Source: Chitinophagales bacterium (GTDB taxonomy: Bacteria > Bacteroidota > Bacteroidia > Chitinophagales > Chitinophagaceae). Taken from it: a DNA stretch of 64,000 nt. Shown one piece after another: positions 17,655-24,704 of the stretch (positions are counted from its first letter, which is position 1; each line of letters opens with the position of its first letter). Where the stretch lies: positions 1 through 64,000 of the forward strand of contig JAFLBM010000016.1 in the NCBI GenBank assembly GCA_017303455.1. Reading direction: 5' to 3'. The notes beneath the pieces are model-generated. The model was not told where the DNA came from. It searched no databases and saw only the letters and a list, made by a program, of their open reading frames with translations. A program made the position numbers and the translations under genes.

Positions 17655-20600
17655 ATGCAAGAAGGAATTTCGGGTAAAATAGCCAGGTCGTTCATCAAAT
17701 CAAAACTCACCATCCTCCTGATGGTAGCGTTTCTCCTGATTGGCGGCTACAGCACCATGCTGATACCCCGTGAAGAAGAGCCACAAATACAGGTGCCGAT
17801 GGCGGACATCTTTATCGGCTTCCCGGGTGCAACACCCAAAGAAGTGGAAACAAAGATCAGTGCCCCGCTGGAGAAAATGATCTCCAACATCAAAGGCGTG
17901 GAATATGTGTACTCCACTTCCATGAAAGGACAGGCCATGATCATTGTGCAGTTCTATGTGGGGGAAGATGTGGAACGTTCATTGGTGAAATTATACAATG
18001 AGCTGATGAAGAACATGGACAAAATGCCACAGGGCATTACGCTGCCATTAGTAAAAACAAGAGCCATTGATGATGTGCCTGCACTGGGCATCACGTTATG
18101 GAGTGAGAACTATGATGACTATGCACTGCGCCAGATGGGTGAAGCACTGACCAACGAGATCAAAAAAGTGATCGATGTATCGGATATAAATATCATTGGG
18201 GGCAGAAGCCGGCAGGTAAAAGTGATACTGGATAAAGATAAAATGGCGGAGAACCATGTTGACTTTCTCAGCATCAGTAATCATATCCAGGGCAGCAATG
18301 TGCAGACCAATGCAGGAACACTGCTCAGTAAGGATTCAGCTTTCTCCATTGAAACCGGCAATTTCTTAACCACCGCAGAAGATGTGGAGAACCTGGTGGT
18401 GGGTATCAACCAGCAGCAACCTGTTTTCCTGAAGCAGGTCGCCAAAATTGAAGATGGTGCGGAAACACCCAATCAATATGTTTTATTCGGGTATGGTAAA
18501 GCAGATACTGCTAAACAGACTTTTCGCTCCGAATATCCTGCACTGACATTATCTATTGCCAAACGCAAGGGTGCAGATGCCATGCGTTTATCCGAACAGA
18601 TATTAAAACAATTAGATAATGCAAAGAAACAACTCATCCCTTCTGATGTGCAGGTATCCGTGACCCGTAACTATGGAGAAACAGCTTCTGAAAAAGTATC
18701 TGAACTCATCCTCCATTTGTTCATTGCCATCTTAGTGGTAACGGTATTCGTAATGCTGGCCATGGGCTGGCGGGGTGGACTGGTCGTGTTCCTATCCGTT
18801 CCCGTTACGTTTGCGCTGACTTTCTTCGGCTATTATTTCATGGATTATACACTGAACAGGATCACCCTGTTTGCACTGGTGTTCATCACGGGTATCGTGG
18901 TGGATGACTCCATCATTATTGCCGAGAATATGCACCGGCATTTTAAAATGAAACGGCTACCGCCGATGCAGGCTGCCATCTATGCCATCAATGAAGTGGG
19001 TAACCCTACCATACTGGCAACGTTTACCGTTATCGCCGCCGTTTTACCCATGGCTTTTGTCACCGGTTTGATGGGTCCTTATATGAGCCCCATGCCGATC
19101 GGTGCTTCTATCGCCATGCTGTTATCACTGATCGTGGCACTGACCTTAACCCCTTATCTCGGTTATATTTTCTTGCGGGAAAAAGAAAAGAAAGGTATTG
19201 CGCATAAAGAAAGCAAACCACACCGGCTGGAAGACAGCGGTATTTATAAGATCTACCGTTCCTTCATTCATCCCCTGCTGGAGACAAGATGGAAAAGATA
19301 TACGTTCATCTTTGGAACGGTTATCATCCTTCTTTTATCCATGTTCCTTTTCTATACCAAAACAGTAGCTGTTAAAATGCTGCCTTTTGATAACAAAAAT
19401 GAATTCCAGGTGGTGATCGATATGCCGGAAGGAACAACACTGGAAAAAACAGCCGCCGTGGCAAAAGATATTGCCGGTTATGTGGCCACCCAATCACTCG
19501 TTAAAAATTACCAGTTATATATCGGCACTTCAGCGCCTATCAGTTTCAACGGGCTGGTACGCCACTATGATCTGAGAAGAGGTGATAATGTCGCCGACAT
19601 TCAGGTGAACCTGGTGAGCAAAGAGGACAGGAAAAAACAAAGCCATGATATAGCCAAAGAAATGCGTCCTGCTATACAGGCCATCGCTGCCAAATACAAT
19701 GCGAATGCAAAGATTGTGGAAGTACCACCCGGTCCTCCTGTATTATCAACCATTGTAGCCGAGATCTATGGCCCGGATTATGACCAGCAGATTGAAGTGG
19801 CCCAGCAGGTAAAAGGGTTATTGAACAAAACAGCCGATGTGGTGGATATTGACTGGATGGTGGAAGAAGACCAGCCGGAATATGATTTTGAAGTGGATAA
19901 AGAGAAGGCTATGCGGTATGGAGTGGCACCGGCACAGGTGGTGGCTACCATTCGGGCTGCTTTATCAGGAAATACAGTAGGTACTTTACACAAGCCTGCT
20001 TCTTATAACCCGGTCAACATTGTATTAAAACTGGATGATGCTGATAAATCCTCGCTCGATGATCTGAAGAACCTGAAAGTGATCAGCCAGTCGGGTAATG
20101 CAGTGCCCGTTGGTGACCTGGTCACTATCAAACGGGCTACAAAAGAAAAAAGCATTTACCGCAAGAACCAGAAAAGAGTGGTGTATGTAACAGCGGATAT
20201 GGCGGGCAAATTAGAAAGTCCCTCCTATGCCATGATGAATATTTCAGACAGTTTGAAGAATATTAAATTGCCCGAAGGGTATTTATTGAACGAAGAATAC
20301 ACACAGCAACCGGAGTTTGAAGATAATTTTTCCCTGAAATGGGATGGCGAGTGGCAGATCACTTATGAAGTGTTCCGTGACCTGGGTATCGCCTTCGTGG
20401 TGGTGATCGTAATCATCTATATGCTGATCGTGGGCTGGTTCCAGAATTTTACTGTACCCTTAGTGATGCTCGCAGCAATACCGCTTTCATTAGTGGGAAT
20501 CGTATTAGGCCACTGGATGATGGGAGCATTCTTTACCGCCACTTCCATGATCGGTTTTATTGCACTCGCCGGGGTGATGGTGCGAAACTCAGTGCTGTTG

Positions 20601-20891
20601 ATTGACTTCATTGATATCCGGTTGAAAGAAGGTATTCCTTTAAAGCAGGCTATTATTGAAGCAGGAGCTGTACGAACCACCCCGATCCTGCTGACAGCCG
20701 GTGCAGTGGTACTGGGAGCCGTGATCATTTTATTTGATCCCATCTTCCAGGGACTGGCCATCTCCCTGATGGGCGGAACGATCACTTCCACCTTCCTCAC
20801 TTTATTAGTAGTGCCCCTGCTCTATTATAAAATGCTGAAGAAAAAATATGCGAAGAAACAAACAACAGATGTACAACCCGCAAACGATTAA
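17655..20891 (+). CDS. RND efflux transporter permease (AcrB/HAE1-like)
   Basis: 1078 residues, normal for a proton-driven RND pump with twelve transmembrane helices and two large periplasmic loops. It opens with IARSFIKSKLTILLMVAFL and PREEEPQIQVPMADI, the usual TM1 and porter start. The TM4 region has GIVVDDSIIIAENMHRH with paired acidic residues that carry protons. TM10-TM12 contain GVMVRNSVLLIDFIDIRLKEG and TPILLTAGAVVLGAVIILFD. The Asp pair and lack of His/Met-rich loops favour a drug or organic-solute pump over a heavy-metal exporter, but the substrate is unknown. It is the third gene of the tripartite operon. Confidence 0.95.
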   Translation: MQEGISGKIARSFIKSKLTILLMVAFLLIGGYSTMLIPREEEPQIQVPMADIFIGFPGATPKEVETKISAPLEKMISNIKGVEYVYSTSMKGQAMIIVQFYVGEDVERSLVKLYNELMKNMDKMPQGITLPLVKTRAIDDVPALGITLWSENYDDYALRQMGEALTNEIKKVIDVSDINIIGGRSRQVKVILDKDKMAENHVDFLSISNHIQGSNVQTNAGTLLSKDSAFSIETGNFLTTAEDVENLVVGINQQQPVFLKQVAKIEDGAETPNQYVLFGYGKADTAKQTFRSEYPALTLSIAKRKGADAMRLSEQILKQLDNAKKQLIPSDVQVSVTRNYGETASEKVSELILHLFIAILVVTVFVMLAMGWRGGLVVFLSVPVTFALTFFGYYFMDYTLNRITLFALVFITGIVVDDSIIIAENMHRHFKMKRLPPMQAAIYAINEVGNPTILATFTVIAAVLPMAFVTGLMGPYMSPMPIGASIAMLLSLIVALTLTPYLGYIFLREKEKKGIAHKESKPHRLEDSGIYKIYRSFIHPLLETRWKRYTFIFGTVIILLLSMFLFYTKTVAVKMLPFDNKNEFQVVIDMPEGTTLEKTAAVAKDIAGYVATQSLVKNYQLYIGTSAPISFNGLVRHYDLRRGDNVADIQVNLVSKEDRKKQSHDIAKEMRPAIQAIAAKYNANAKIVEVPPGPPVLSTIVAEIYGPDYDQQIEVAQQVKGLLNKTADVVDIDWMVEEDQPEYDFEVDKEKAMRYGVAPAQVVATIRAALSGNTVGTLHKPASYNPVNIVLKLDDADKSSLDDLKNLKVISQSGNAVPVGDLVTIKRATKEKSIYRKNQKRVVYVTADMAGKLESPSYAMMNISDSLKNIKLPEGYLLNEEYTQQPEFEDNFSLKWDGEWQITYEVFRDLGIAFVVVIVIIYMLIVGWFQNFTVPLVMLAAIPLSLVGIVLGHWMMGAFFTATSMIGFIALAGVMVRNSVLLIDFIDIRLKEGIPLKQAIIEAGAVRTTPILLTAGAVVLGAVIILFDPIFQGLAISLMGGTITSTFLTLLVVPLLYYKMLKKKYAKKQTTDVQPAND

Positions 20892-20894
20892 TAT

Positions 20895-21209
20895 ATGAAA
20901 CTACTTTTTGTAACCTGCCTGCAGGATTTTAAAACCGATGTGATGAAGATCTTTCATGAAGCCAGGGTCAAAGTCTTCAGTGTGAGTGAAACCACCGGTG
21001 TAAAAGACGAACATGATACAAACCTGCTCGACGACTGGTTTGGCAACAAAGACGGTGAATATGATTCACTCATCCTGTTCAGCTTTACCAGCGGGGCAAC
21101 TGCTGCTGAAGCCATGCGGCTGATAAAAACGTATAACGAAGAAGCAGGTAACCGCTTTCCGATCCGGGCTTTTATCCTGCCCGTGGAAGATTCAAATTAT
21201 TTACCATAA
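20895..21209 (+). CDS. small cytosolic protein downstream of RND pump, PII-like rhythm
   Basis: 104 residues starting 3 bp after the permease stop. It begins MKLLFVTCLQDFKTDVMKIF and has a strand-helix-strand pattern with EYDSLILFSFTSGATAAEAM and a PIRAFILPVEDSN end, suggesting a ferredoxin-like alpha/beta fold of the PII/DUF3240 kind that often accompanies RND pumps. No catalytic motif is visible. The tight coupling suggests a regulatory or accessory role for the pump; the fold assignment is inference. Confidence 0.7.
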   Translation: MKLLFVTCLQDFKTDVMKIFHEARVKVFSVSETTGVKDEHDTNLLDDWFGNKDGEYDSLILFSFTSGATAAEAMRLIKTYNEEAGNRFPIRAFILPVEDSNYLP

Positions 21210-21219
21210 AATAAAACAC

Positions 21220-21399
21220 ATGAGAGAAAGAATAATCCGGGCCGTGGCAGGCACGTTGGTATTGACCAGTATTGCACTGGCCTATTTTGTACATATCAAC
21301 TGGCTCTTACTTGGCGCCTTTGTGGGGTTGAACCTGCTTCAATCCTCCTTTACCAAATTCTGTCCCCTGGAATCCATATTAAAGAAAGCCGGCGTATAG
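21220..21399 (+). CDS. DUF2892-type small inner-membrane protein
   Basis: 59 residues encoded from ATG 21220 to TAG 21399, short enough to be missed by automatic callers. It has two hydrophobic segments (IIRAVAGTLVLTSIALAYF and WLLLGAFVGLNLLQSSF) and ends in KFCPLESILKKAGV. The FT-x-x-CP-motif after the second helix is typical of the YgaP-like DUF2892 family, whose members often lie beside thiol or redox and transport genes. It is the last gene of the efflux operon, 10 bp after the previous stop and just before a strong terminator. Confidence 0.88.
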   Translation: MRERIIRAVAGTLVLTSIALAYFVHINWLLLGAFVGLNLLQSSFTKFCPLESILKKAGV

Positions 21400-21415
21400 C
21401 CCGATGATCCTCTGC

Positions 21416-21457
21416 AAGCGGCCTGCCGGTAGTTGTAGTACCGGTAAGGCCGCTTTT
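21416..21457 (+). terminator. terminator of efflux operon
   Basis: The outer stem AAGCGGCCT (21416-21424)/AGGCCGCTT (21447-21455) and inner stem CCGGTA (21426-21431)/TACCGG (21439-21444) form a long hairpin followed by TTTATA. The T run is short, but the stem is strong and placed exactly at the operon end. Confidence 0.75.
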
Positions 21458-21573
21458 ATATACGGGTCCGCCAATCAGCACTGTCCACCGGTTTTCCACA
21501 ATGTGGACTCTTTTTTAAGCGGCAACGGCAGATAATCCTTAGTTTGAACGCCAAAACCAACAAGGGAAACCCG

Positions 21574-22497
21574 ATGAGAGATATGAAGTCGTTGTTACTG
21601 GTATTGCTGTCCACCGGCCTTGTTTTCACCTGGGTCTATCACCTCTATGACAAGACCCAATACAGCAAACGGAGAACAGAGGTCTATATCAAAGATTCCA
21701 TTGCCGTGGCAGAAGCCGTGAAGGATTCCCTGCAAAAGATCTATGCGGTTACCATTACCGATCTCGACCTCAAATTAGATTCCGCCAGCAGCAATGTGAA
21801 CTCCCTGCAAACTGAACTGGGTGCTAAAATGGCCCAGATCAAAAACCTGCGCAGCGAGATCAATGCGATACTCGGCAAACGGGGGGTGACCAAAGAAGAA
21901 CTGACCCTGGCCCGGCTCAAAATAAGTGAACTGCAACTGCTCGTGGATGATTTGCGGTCGAAGAACAATTCCATGGAAGATGAAAAGAAAAGACTGACAG
22001 GGCTGATGGAACAACTGAACGGGAATATGAGCAGCCTGCAACAGAATATGGCCAAAGTGGATGAGGAGAACCGGGCCCTGCGGGAAAAGATCAACCTGGC
22101 TTCCGTATTCGTGGCCTCTGAACTGCGGCTGAATGCAATGGCCGTGAAAAGCGGGAAGGAAATAGAAACCACGCAGGCCAAAAAAGCAGAGAAATTCGTT
22201 CTCTCTTTTTTATTACAGAATAATGTGAACCAGTACAGCAATGCCGAAGTCTATGTGATCATTACCGGCCCGGATGGTGAAGTGCTGCAAAGCCCGGTTT
22301 GGGAATCCCGTACCATGGATACCAAAGGAGAAGGCAAACGGGAATACACCCTGAAGATCAAATTTGATTATGAAAAAGGCGAACAGAAACAAATGCTGTT
22401 CTCACTCACGCCGGAGCATTATAAAAAAGGCGATTACACCATGCAGGTCTATCATAATGGCTACCGCATTGGGCAGGTGCTGAAGACGTTGGGGTGA
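21574..22497 (+). CDS. membrane-anchored coiled-coil protein, paralogue 2
   Basis: 307 residues from the ATG at 21574; an in-frame TTG at 21544 would add 10 residues, but a promoter-like TTAGTTTG overlaps that TTG, favouring the ATG. One transmembrane helix (about 5-24) is followed by a long coiled coil (to about 185) and a C-terminal beta domain with NAEVYVIITGPDGEVLQSP and GDYTMQVYHNGYRIGQV. The same motifs occur in the 13949-14920 protein (EIYHNGFKIGEG), so they are paralogues. It is in the same direction as the efflux operon but separated by a terminator. Function unknown. Confidence 0.8.
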   Translation: MRDMKSLLLVLLSTGLVFTWVYHLYDKTQYSKRRTEVYIKDSIAVAEAVKDSLQKIYAVTITDLDLKLDSASSNVNSLQTELGAKMAQIKNLRSEINAILGKRGVTKEELTLARLKISELQLLVDDLRSKNNSMEDEKKRLTGLMEQLNGNMSSLQQNMAKVDEENRALREKINLASVFVASELRLNAMAVKSGKEIETTQAKKAEKFVLSFLLQNNVNQYSNAEVYVIITGPDGEVLQSPVWESRTMDTKGEGKREYTLKIKFDYEKGEQKQMLFSLTPEHYKKGDYTMQVYHNGYRIGQVLKTLG

Positions 22498-22573
22498 GAA
22501 ACGATTTTTGCATTAGTAATCCCGCTTCAAGGCGACACATTCTGAATATTATCTTAGGGTTTCATTTAATGAT

Positions 22574-22960
22574 CTAAGGACATTTGGGAAAATCATTCCA
22601 CCCAGCATACTTTTTATTTGAACTAAGAATACATTCAGGAACTTCTTTTTCTTCATAAAAAACCGGATAGTCTTTGGGCTTGTCCTTATCAACTCTTATA
22701 AAAAAATACTTACCAATACAATCCGAGCTACATCCATACCCGATTGTAGTTGAGTATACTTTATCATTTAGATAAATATCGATATACAATACAGAGCCCG
22801 ATTCTGCTCCTTCATAGTTTATAACTTTTGCGATAGTAATTACTCCCTTATCATTTACGCTAGCTTGTCGAAATTGAACGTACAAAAAGATTCCGGCTAC
22901 TATAAATAAAGTAATCACTACCTCTAAGTGATTACTGATATATTTTACTATATTTTTCAT
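22574..22960 (-). CDS. small AT-rich membrane-anchored hypothetical protein
   Basis: 128 residues. One N-terminal transmembrane helix (about 12-30, LEVVITLFIVAGIFLYVQF) is followed by a small extracytoplasmic beta domain with four cysteines, including YGCSSDCIGKYFFIR. AT-rich compared with the efflux genes beside it. It lies at the left edge of the RAYT/REP island; size, composition and topology resemble immunity or surface proteins of accessory regions, but I do not recognise a family. Confidence 0.7.
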   Translation of the reverse strand: MKNIVKYISNHLEVVITLFIVAGIFLYVQFRQASVNDKGVITIAKVINYEGAESGSVLYIDIYLNDKVYSTTIGYGCSSDCIGKYFFIRVDKDKPKDYPVFYEEKEVPECILSSNKKYAGWNDFPKCP

Positions 22961-22980
22961 TAAAAAATCCTGTTGCAGTT

Positions 22981-23008
22981 GCCTTGGCTCATGTCCCCAA
23001 GAACCACT
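22981..23008 (+). repeat. degenerate REP palindrome
   Basis: CTTGGCTCATG-TCCCC-AAGAACCAC is a decayed version of the island's palindrome (arms GTGGTTCGTG and CACGAACCAC around TCCC). It marks the left end of the repeat island. The 22961-23586 stretch has no credible gene; it holds this site, a two-half-site REP, a RAYT remnant and short hairpin elements listed below. Confidence 0.7.
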
Positions 23009-23058
23009 TTAAAATATTTTTTCTTTTGCCCTAGCCTTTGCCGTTCCGTTTTTTCGGA

Positions 23059-23105
23059 TGCCGTGGTTCGTGCCGGATGCCGTGGTTCGTGTCCCCACGA
23101 ACCAC
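23059..23105 (+). repeat. REP array, one extra half-site plus palindrome
   Basis: Half-site GTGGTTCGTG at 23063-23072, then a full palindrome with left arm 23082-23091, loop TCCC and right arm CACGAACCAC at 23096-23105. Both left arms are preceded by the conserved ATGCC. The array directly abuts the truncated transposase remnant that follows. Confidence 0.92.
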
Positions 23106-23201
23106 CTAAATCACTTCCCACAAATCCTTTAAGAACGAAAAATTCTTTTCATTCAATTCGTAATACCCCGCCGACGAATACCTGTACTCACATGGATCTT
23201 T
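23106..23201 (-). pseudogene. RAYT transposase, 3' remnant of a third copy
   Basis: About 95 bp nearly identical to the 3' ends of the two intact transposase genes (23587 and 25299). Read on the minus strand it encodes the last ~32 codons, including YRYSSAGYYELNEK and LKDLWEV, preceded on the plus strand by the same REP in the same phase. It stops at CATGGATCTTTT, where the hairpin element at 23208 begins; the remaining ~460 bp of the gene are missing. The encoded NFSFLKD agrees with the 25299 copy rather than the 23587 copy. It shows that the element has been present at least three times here. Confidence 0.9.
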
Positions 23202-23207
23202 TTTCTG

Positions 23208-23265
23208 CCCGGAGTCTCATCCTCCTGCCTTCTTCTCAGCGACGAACCAACCCATGGACTCCGGG
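23208..23265. repeat. 58-bp hairpin element R2, copy 1
   Basis: A perfect 9-bp inverted repeat at the ends, CCCGGAGTC (23208-23216) and GACTCCGGG (23257-23265), encloses a conserved centre with CTTCTCAGCGACGAACCAAC. Further copies: 23407-23464 and 24536-24592. Degenerate or partial ones lie at about 23479-23533, 23538-23554 and 24355-24399. Too short to encode anything; it behaves like a MITE or palindromic unit. Confidence 0.85.
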
Positions 23266-23317
23266 ACTCGTTGTATTCTTATTTTATCTCTTGCTTTGTT
23301 CATTCCGTTTTCTATCT

Positions 23318-23372
23318 CCCAGAGTCCCCGCTGATTTTCTTTTACTGCTGGCCTCCGCCGGGAGACTCTGGG
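23318..23372. repeat. 55-bp hairpin element R3, copy 1
   Basis: Ends CCCAGAGTC (23318-23326) and GACTCTGGG (23364-23372) form a perfect 9-bp inverted repeat. Other copies are at 24638-24692 (right arm degenerate), 28447-28501 (intact) and 28747-about 28800 (right arm lost). It is always preceded by a T-rich leader ending TCTATCTC and shares the 9-bp-arm layout with R2, but with different arm sequence. Confidence 0.85.
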
Positions 23373-23406
23373 CAGGAAAGAAGACAACTTAATTTTATTT
23401 TTTCTG

Positions 23407-23464
23407 CCCGGAGTCTCATCCTCCTGCCTTCTTCTCAGCGACGAACCAACCCATGGACTCCGGG
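23407..23464. repeat. hairpin element R2, copy 2, with partial copies after it
   Basis: Identical in outline to the 23208 copy, with both 9-bp arms intact. It is followed at about 23479-23533 by a copy with diverged arms and at 23538-23554 by a left-end fragment that runs straight into the REP at 23561, so these units have been cut and joined repeatedly. Confidence 0.85.
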
Positions 23465-23586
23465 ACTCATTTTTTCCTGCCCAGATTCTCATCATCCTGC
23501 CTTCTTCTCAGCGCCGAATCTCCTCATGGACTTTCTTGCCCGGAGTCTCATCCTGTTGCCTTGGTTCGTGTCCCCACGAACCACTT

Positions 23587-24141
23587 TTAAATCACTTCCC
23601 ACAAATCCTTTAAATACGAAAAACTCTTTTCATTCAATTCGTAATACCCCGCCGACGAATACCTGTACTCACATGGATCTTTTGCCAACTGCCAATGTTC
23701 CGCCAACGGGTTATTATGAATATACTTCAGTTTTTGTAAAGCCACGTCCCGGCTGTACAAATGTACGGCCAGTGAATCCCGCTGCCAGAACTCATGCTTT
23801 TTATTGGCTGCATCCACTTTATACAAACCCAGCTTCCCTTCCTGGCGGAGCATTTTCCCAAACACATGAGCCGTATGCTTGAGAAACGAACCTTGTGCTG
23901 TTTCTTTACCGTTCAATGCATTTGTTTTCCATATTAAATGAATATGATTCGGCATAATAACAAATGCATACACATCAATTTTCCCGGCTTTGCTTAAATA
24001 GTCCAGTGAACTGATAACAACGTCCTTGTACCTGTCTTCCCATAACAAGTGCTGCCATTGATGGATCGTGGCGGTCCAGAAGAAGACTTCACCGATCTCC
24101 ATGTATGATTTTCGCTTACAGGCAAAGGGATCGTCCGGCAT
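23587..24141 (-). CDS. REP-associated tyrosine transposase (RAYT), copy A
   Basis: 184 residues, typical for the Y1/TnpA-REP family of single-strand nucleases that bind and cleave REP hairpins. The HUH motif is MPNHIHLIW with His66 and His68. The helix KLKYIHNNPLAEHW carries the probable catalytic Tyr140, and EYRYSSAGYY matches the usual C-terminal signature. It is preceded by YAFVI and a WTATIHQWQ strand. The protein differs from the copy at 25299 by only two residues (SFSY against NFSF). The gene is flanked by REP palindromes on both sides. Unlike IS200-type elements, RAYTs are normally single-copy and domesticated, so two near-identical copies plus a remnant are unusual. Confidence 0.93.
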   Translation of the reverse strand: MPDDPFACKRKSYMEIGEVFFWTATIHQWQHLLWEDRYKDVVISSLDYLSKAGKIDVYAFVIMPNHIHLIWKTNALNGKETAQGSFLKHTAHVFGKMLRQEGKLGLYKVDAANKKHEFWQRDSLAVHLYSRDVALQKLKYIHNNPLAEHWQLAKDPCEYRYSSAGYYELNEKSFSYLKDLWEVI

Positions 24142-24158
24142 TCCTAAAATTAATAATT

Positions 24159-24182
24159 CCGGTTCGTGAAGACAGGAACCGG
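24159..24182 (-). repeat. REP-like palindrome upstream of RAYT A
   Basis: CCGGTTC (24159-24165) and GAACCGG (24176-24182) surround a 10-nt centre. On the minus strand it reads GGTTCCTGTCTTCACGAACC, close to the island REP (compare the GTGGTTCCTG variant at 28656). It lies 17 bp before the start codon and may also act in transposase autoregulation. Confidence 0.78.
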
Positions 24183-24191
24183 GGCTTCTGT

Positions 24192-24325
24192 TGCCGTGGT
24201 TCGTGTCCCCAGAACCACTTTAAAGGAAAAAGTCAACAAAATTCAGATGAAAAAATTATTTATCTGAATTACACTTCTTGCTATTTCCATTTGCTGTTGC
24301 CATGGTTCGTGTCCCCACGAACCAC
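24192..24325 (+). repeat. two REP palindromes with linker
   Basis: The first palindrome (24196-24218) has lost one base of its right arm (CAGAACCAC). The second (24302-24325) has left arm ATGGTTCGTG and an intact right arm, followed by linker ATTAATTAAATCTCATC, which recurs after the REPs at 28302 and 28592. Nothing coding is seen between 24142 and 24704. Confidence 0.88.
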
Positions 24326-24402
24326 ATTAATTAAATCTCATCATACTTTCTTTTGCCCTGAGTTTCATAACCCCGCCTTCTGCTCAGCGCCGAATCTCTG
24401 TT

Positions 24403-24487
24403 GCCGTGGTTCATGTCCCCACCCATGCCGTGGTTCGTGTGCCGTGGTTCGTGTCCTGTTGCCGTGGTTCGTGTCCCCACGAACCAC
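24403..24487 (+). repeat. REP array with four half-sites
   Basis: Half-sites GTGGTTCATG (24406), GTGGTTCGTG (24430), GTGGTTCGTG (24444) and GTGGTTCGTG (24464), each preceded by GCC. Only the last is followed by the complementary arm CACGAACCAC (24478-24487). This is the largest array in the window and shows that the left arm, not the whole palindrome, is the unit that has been multiplied. Confidence 0.9.
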
Positions 24488-24535
24488 ATTAATTGCACTC
24501 CGGCCTGGTTGTTTTCTTATCTTATCTTTTTTCTG

Positions 24536-24592
24536 CCCGGAGTCTCATCCCCCTGCCTCCTTCTCAGCGCCGAATCTCCCATGGACTCCGGG
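24536..24592. repeat. hairpin element R2, copy 3
   Basis: 57 bp with intact arms CCCGGAGTC and GACTCCGGG, followed by the T-rich leader and R3 copy 2 at 24638. The REP-linker-R2-leader-R3 order repeats the arrangement at 23202-23380. Confidence 0.83.
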
Positions 24593-24637
24593 ACTCGTTG
24601 TTTTCTTCTCTTGCTTTGTTCATTCCGTTTTCTATCT

Positions 24638-24692
24638 CCCAGAGTCCCCGCTGGTTTTCCTTTACTACTAACCTCTGCAAGTAGACGCTGGG
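24638..24692. repeat. hairpin element R3, copy 2
   Basis: Left arm CCCAGAGTC intact, right arm changed to GACGCTGGG, centre CGCTGGTTTTCCTTTACTAC shared with the copies at 28447 and 28747. It ends 13 bp before the stop codon of the 24705 gene and could still form a weak hairpin that helps end that transcript. Confidence 0.78.
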
Positions 24693-24704
24693 CAAGAAAA
24701 AGAT

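Larger units (their letters stand above)
23561..24189 (-). mobile_element. RAYT-REP unit A
   Basis: A 629-bp unit containing the transposase gene 23587-24141 with a REP palindrome 2 bp past its stop (23561-23584) and a related palindrome upstream of its start (24159-24182). It matches 25273-25901 base for base in spacing, with no insertions or deletions seen and about four substitutions, all near the 3' end. Homology ends at GGGGCTTCT on the right. No classical terminal inverted repeats or target duplication is visible, as expected for this transposase class. Confidence 0.88.

Noticed and set aside
23271..23882. Long plus-strand open frames over 22.97-23.88 kb with repeated SARSLILLPSSQRRTNPWTPG-type peptides
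   Set aside because: They are translations of the REP, R2 and R3 repeats and of the antisense strand of the transposase; the repeated peptide is a by-product of repeated DNA.
24403..24487. CRISPR-like array of GTGGTTCGTG units
   Set aside because: Units are about 10-14 bp and spacers are short and uneven, the last unit is palindromic with a complementary arm, and no cas gene is present.
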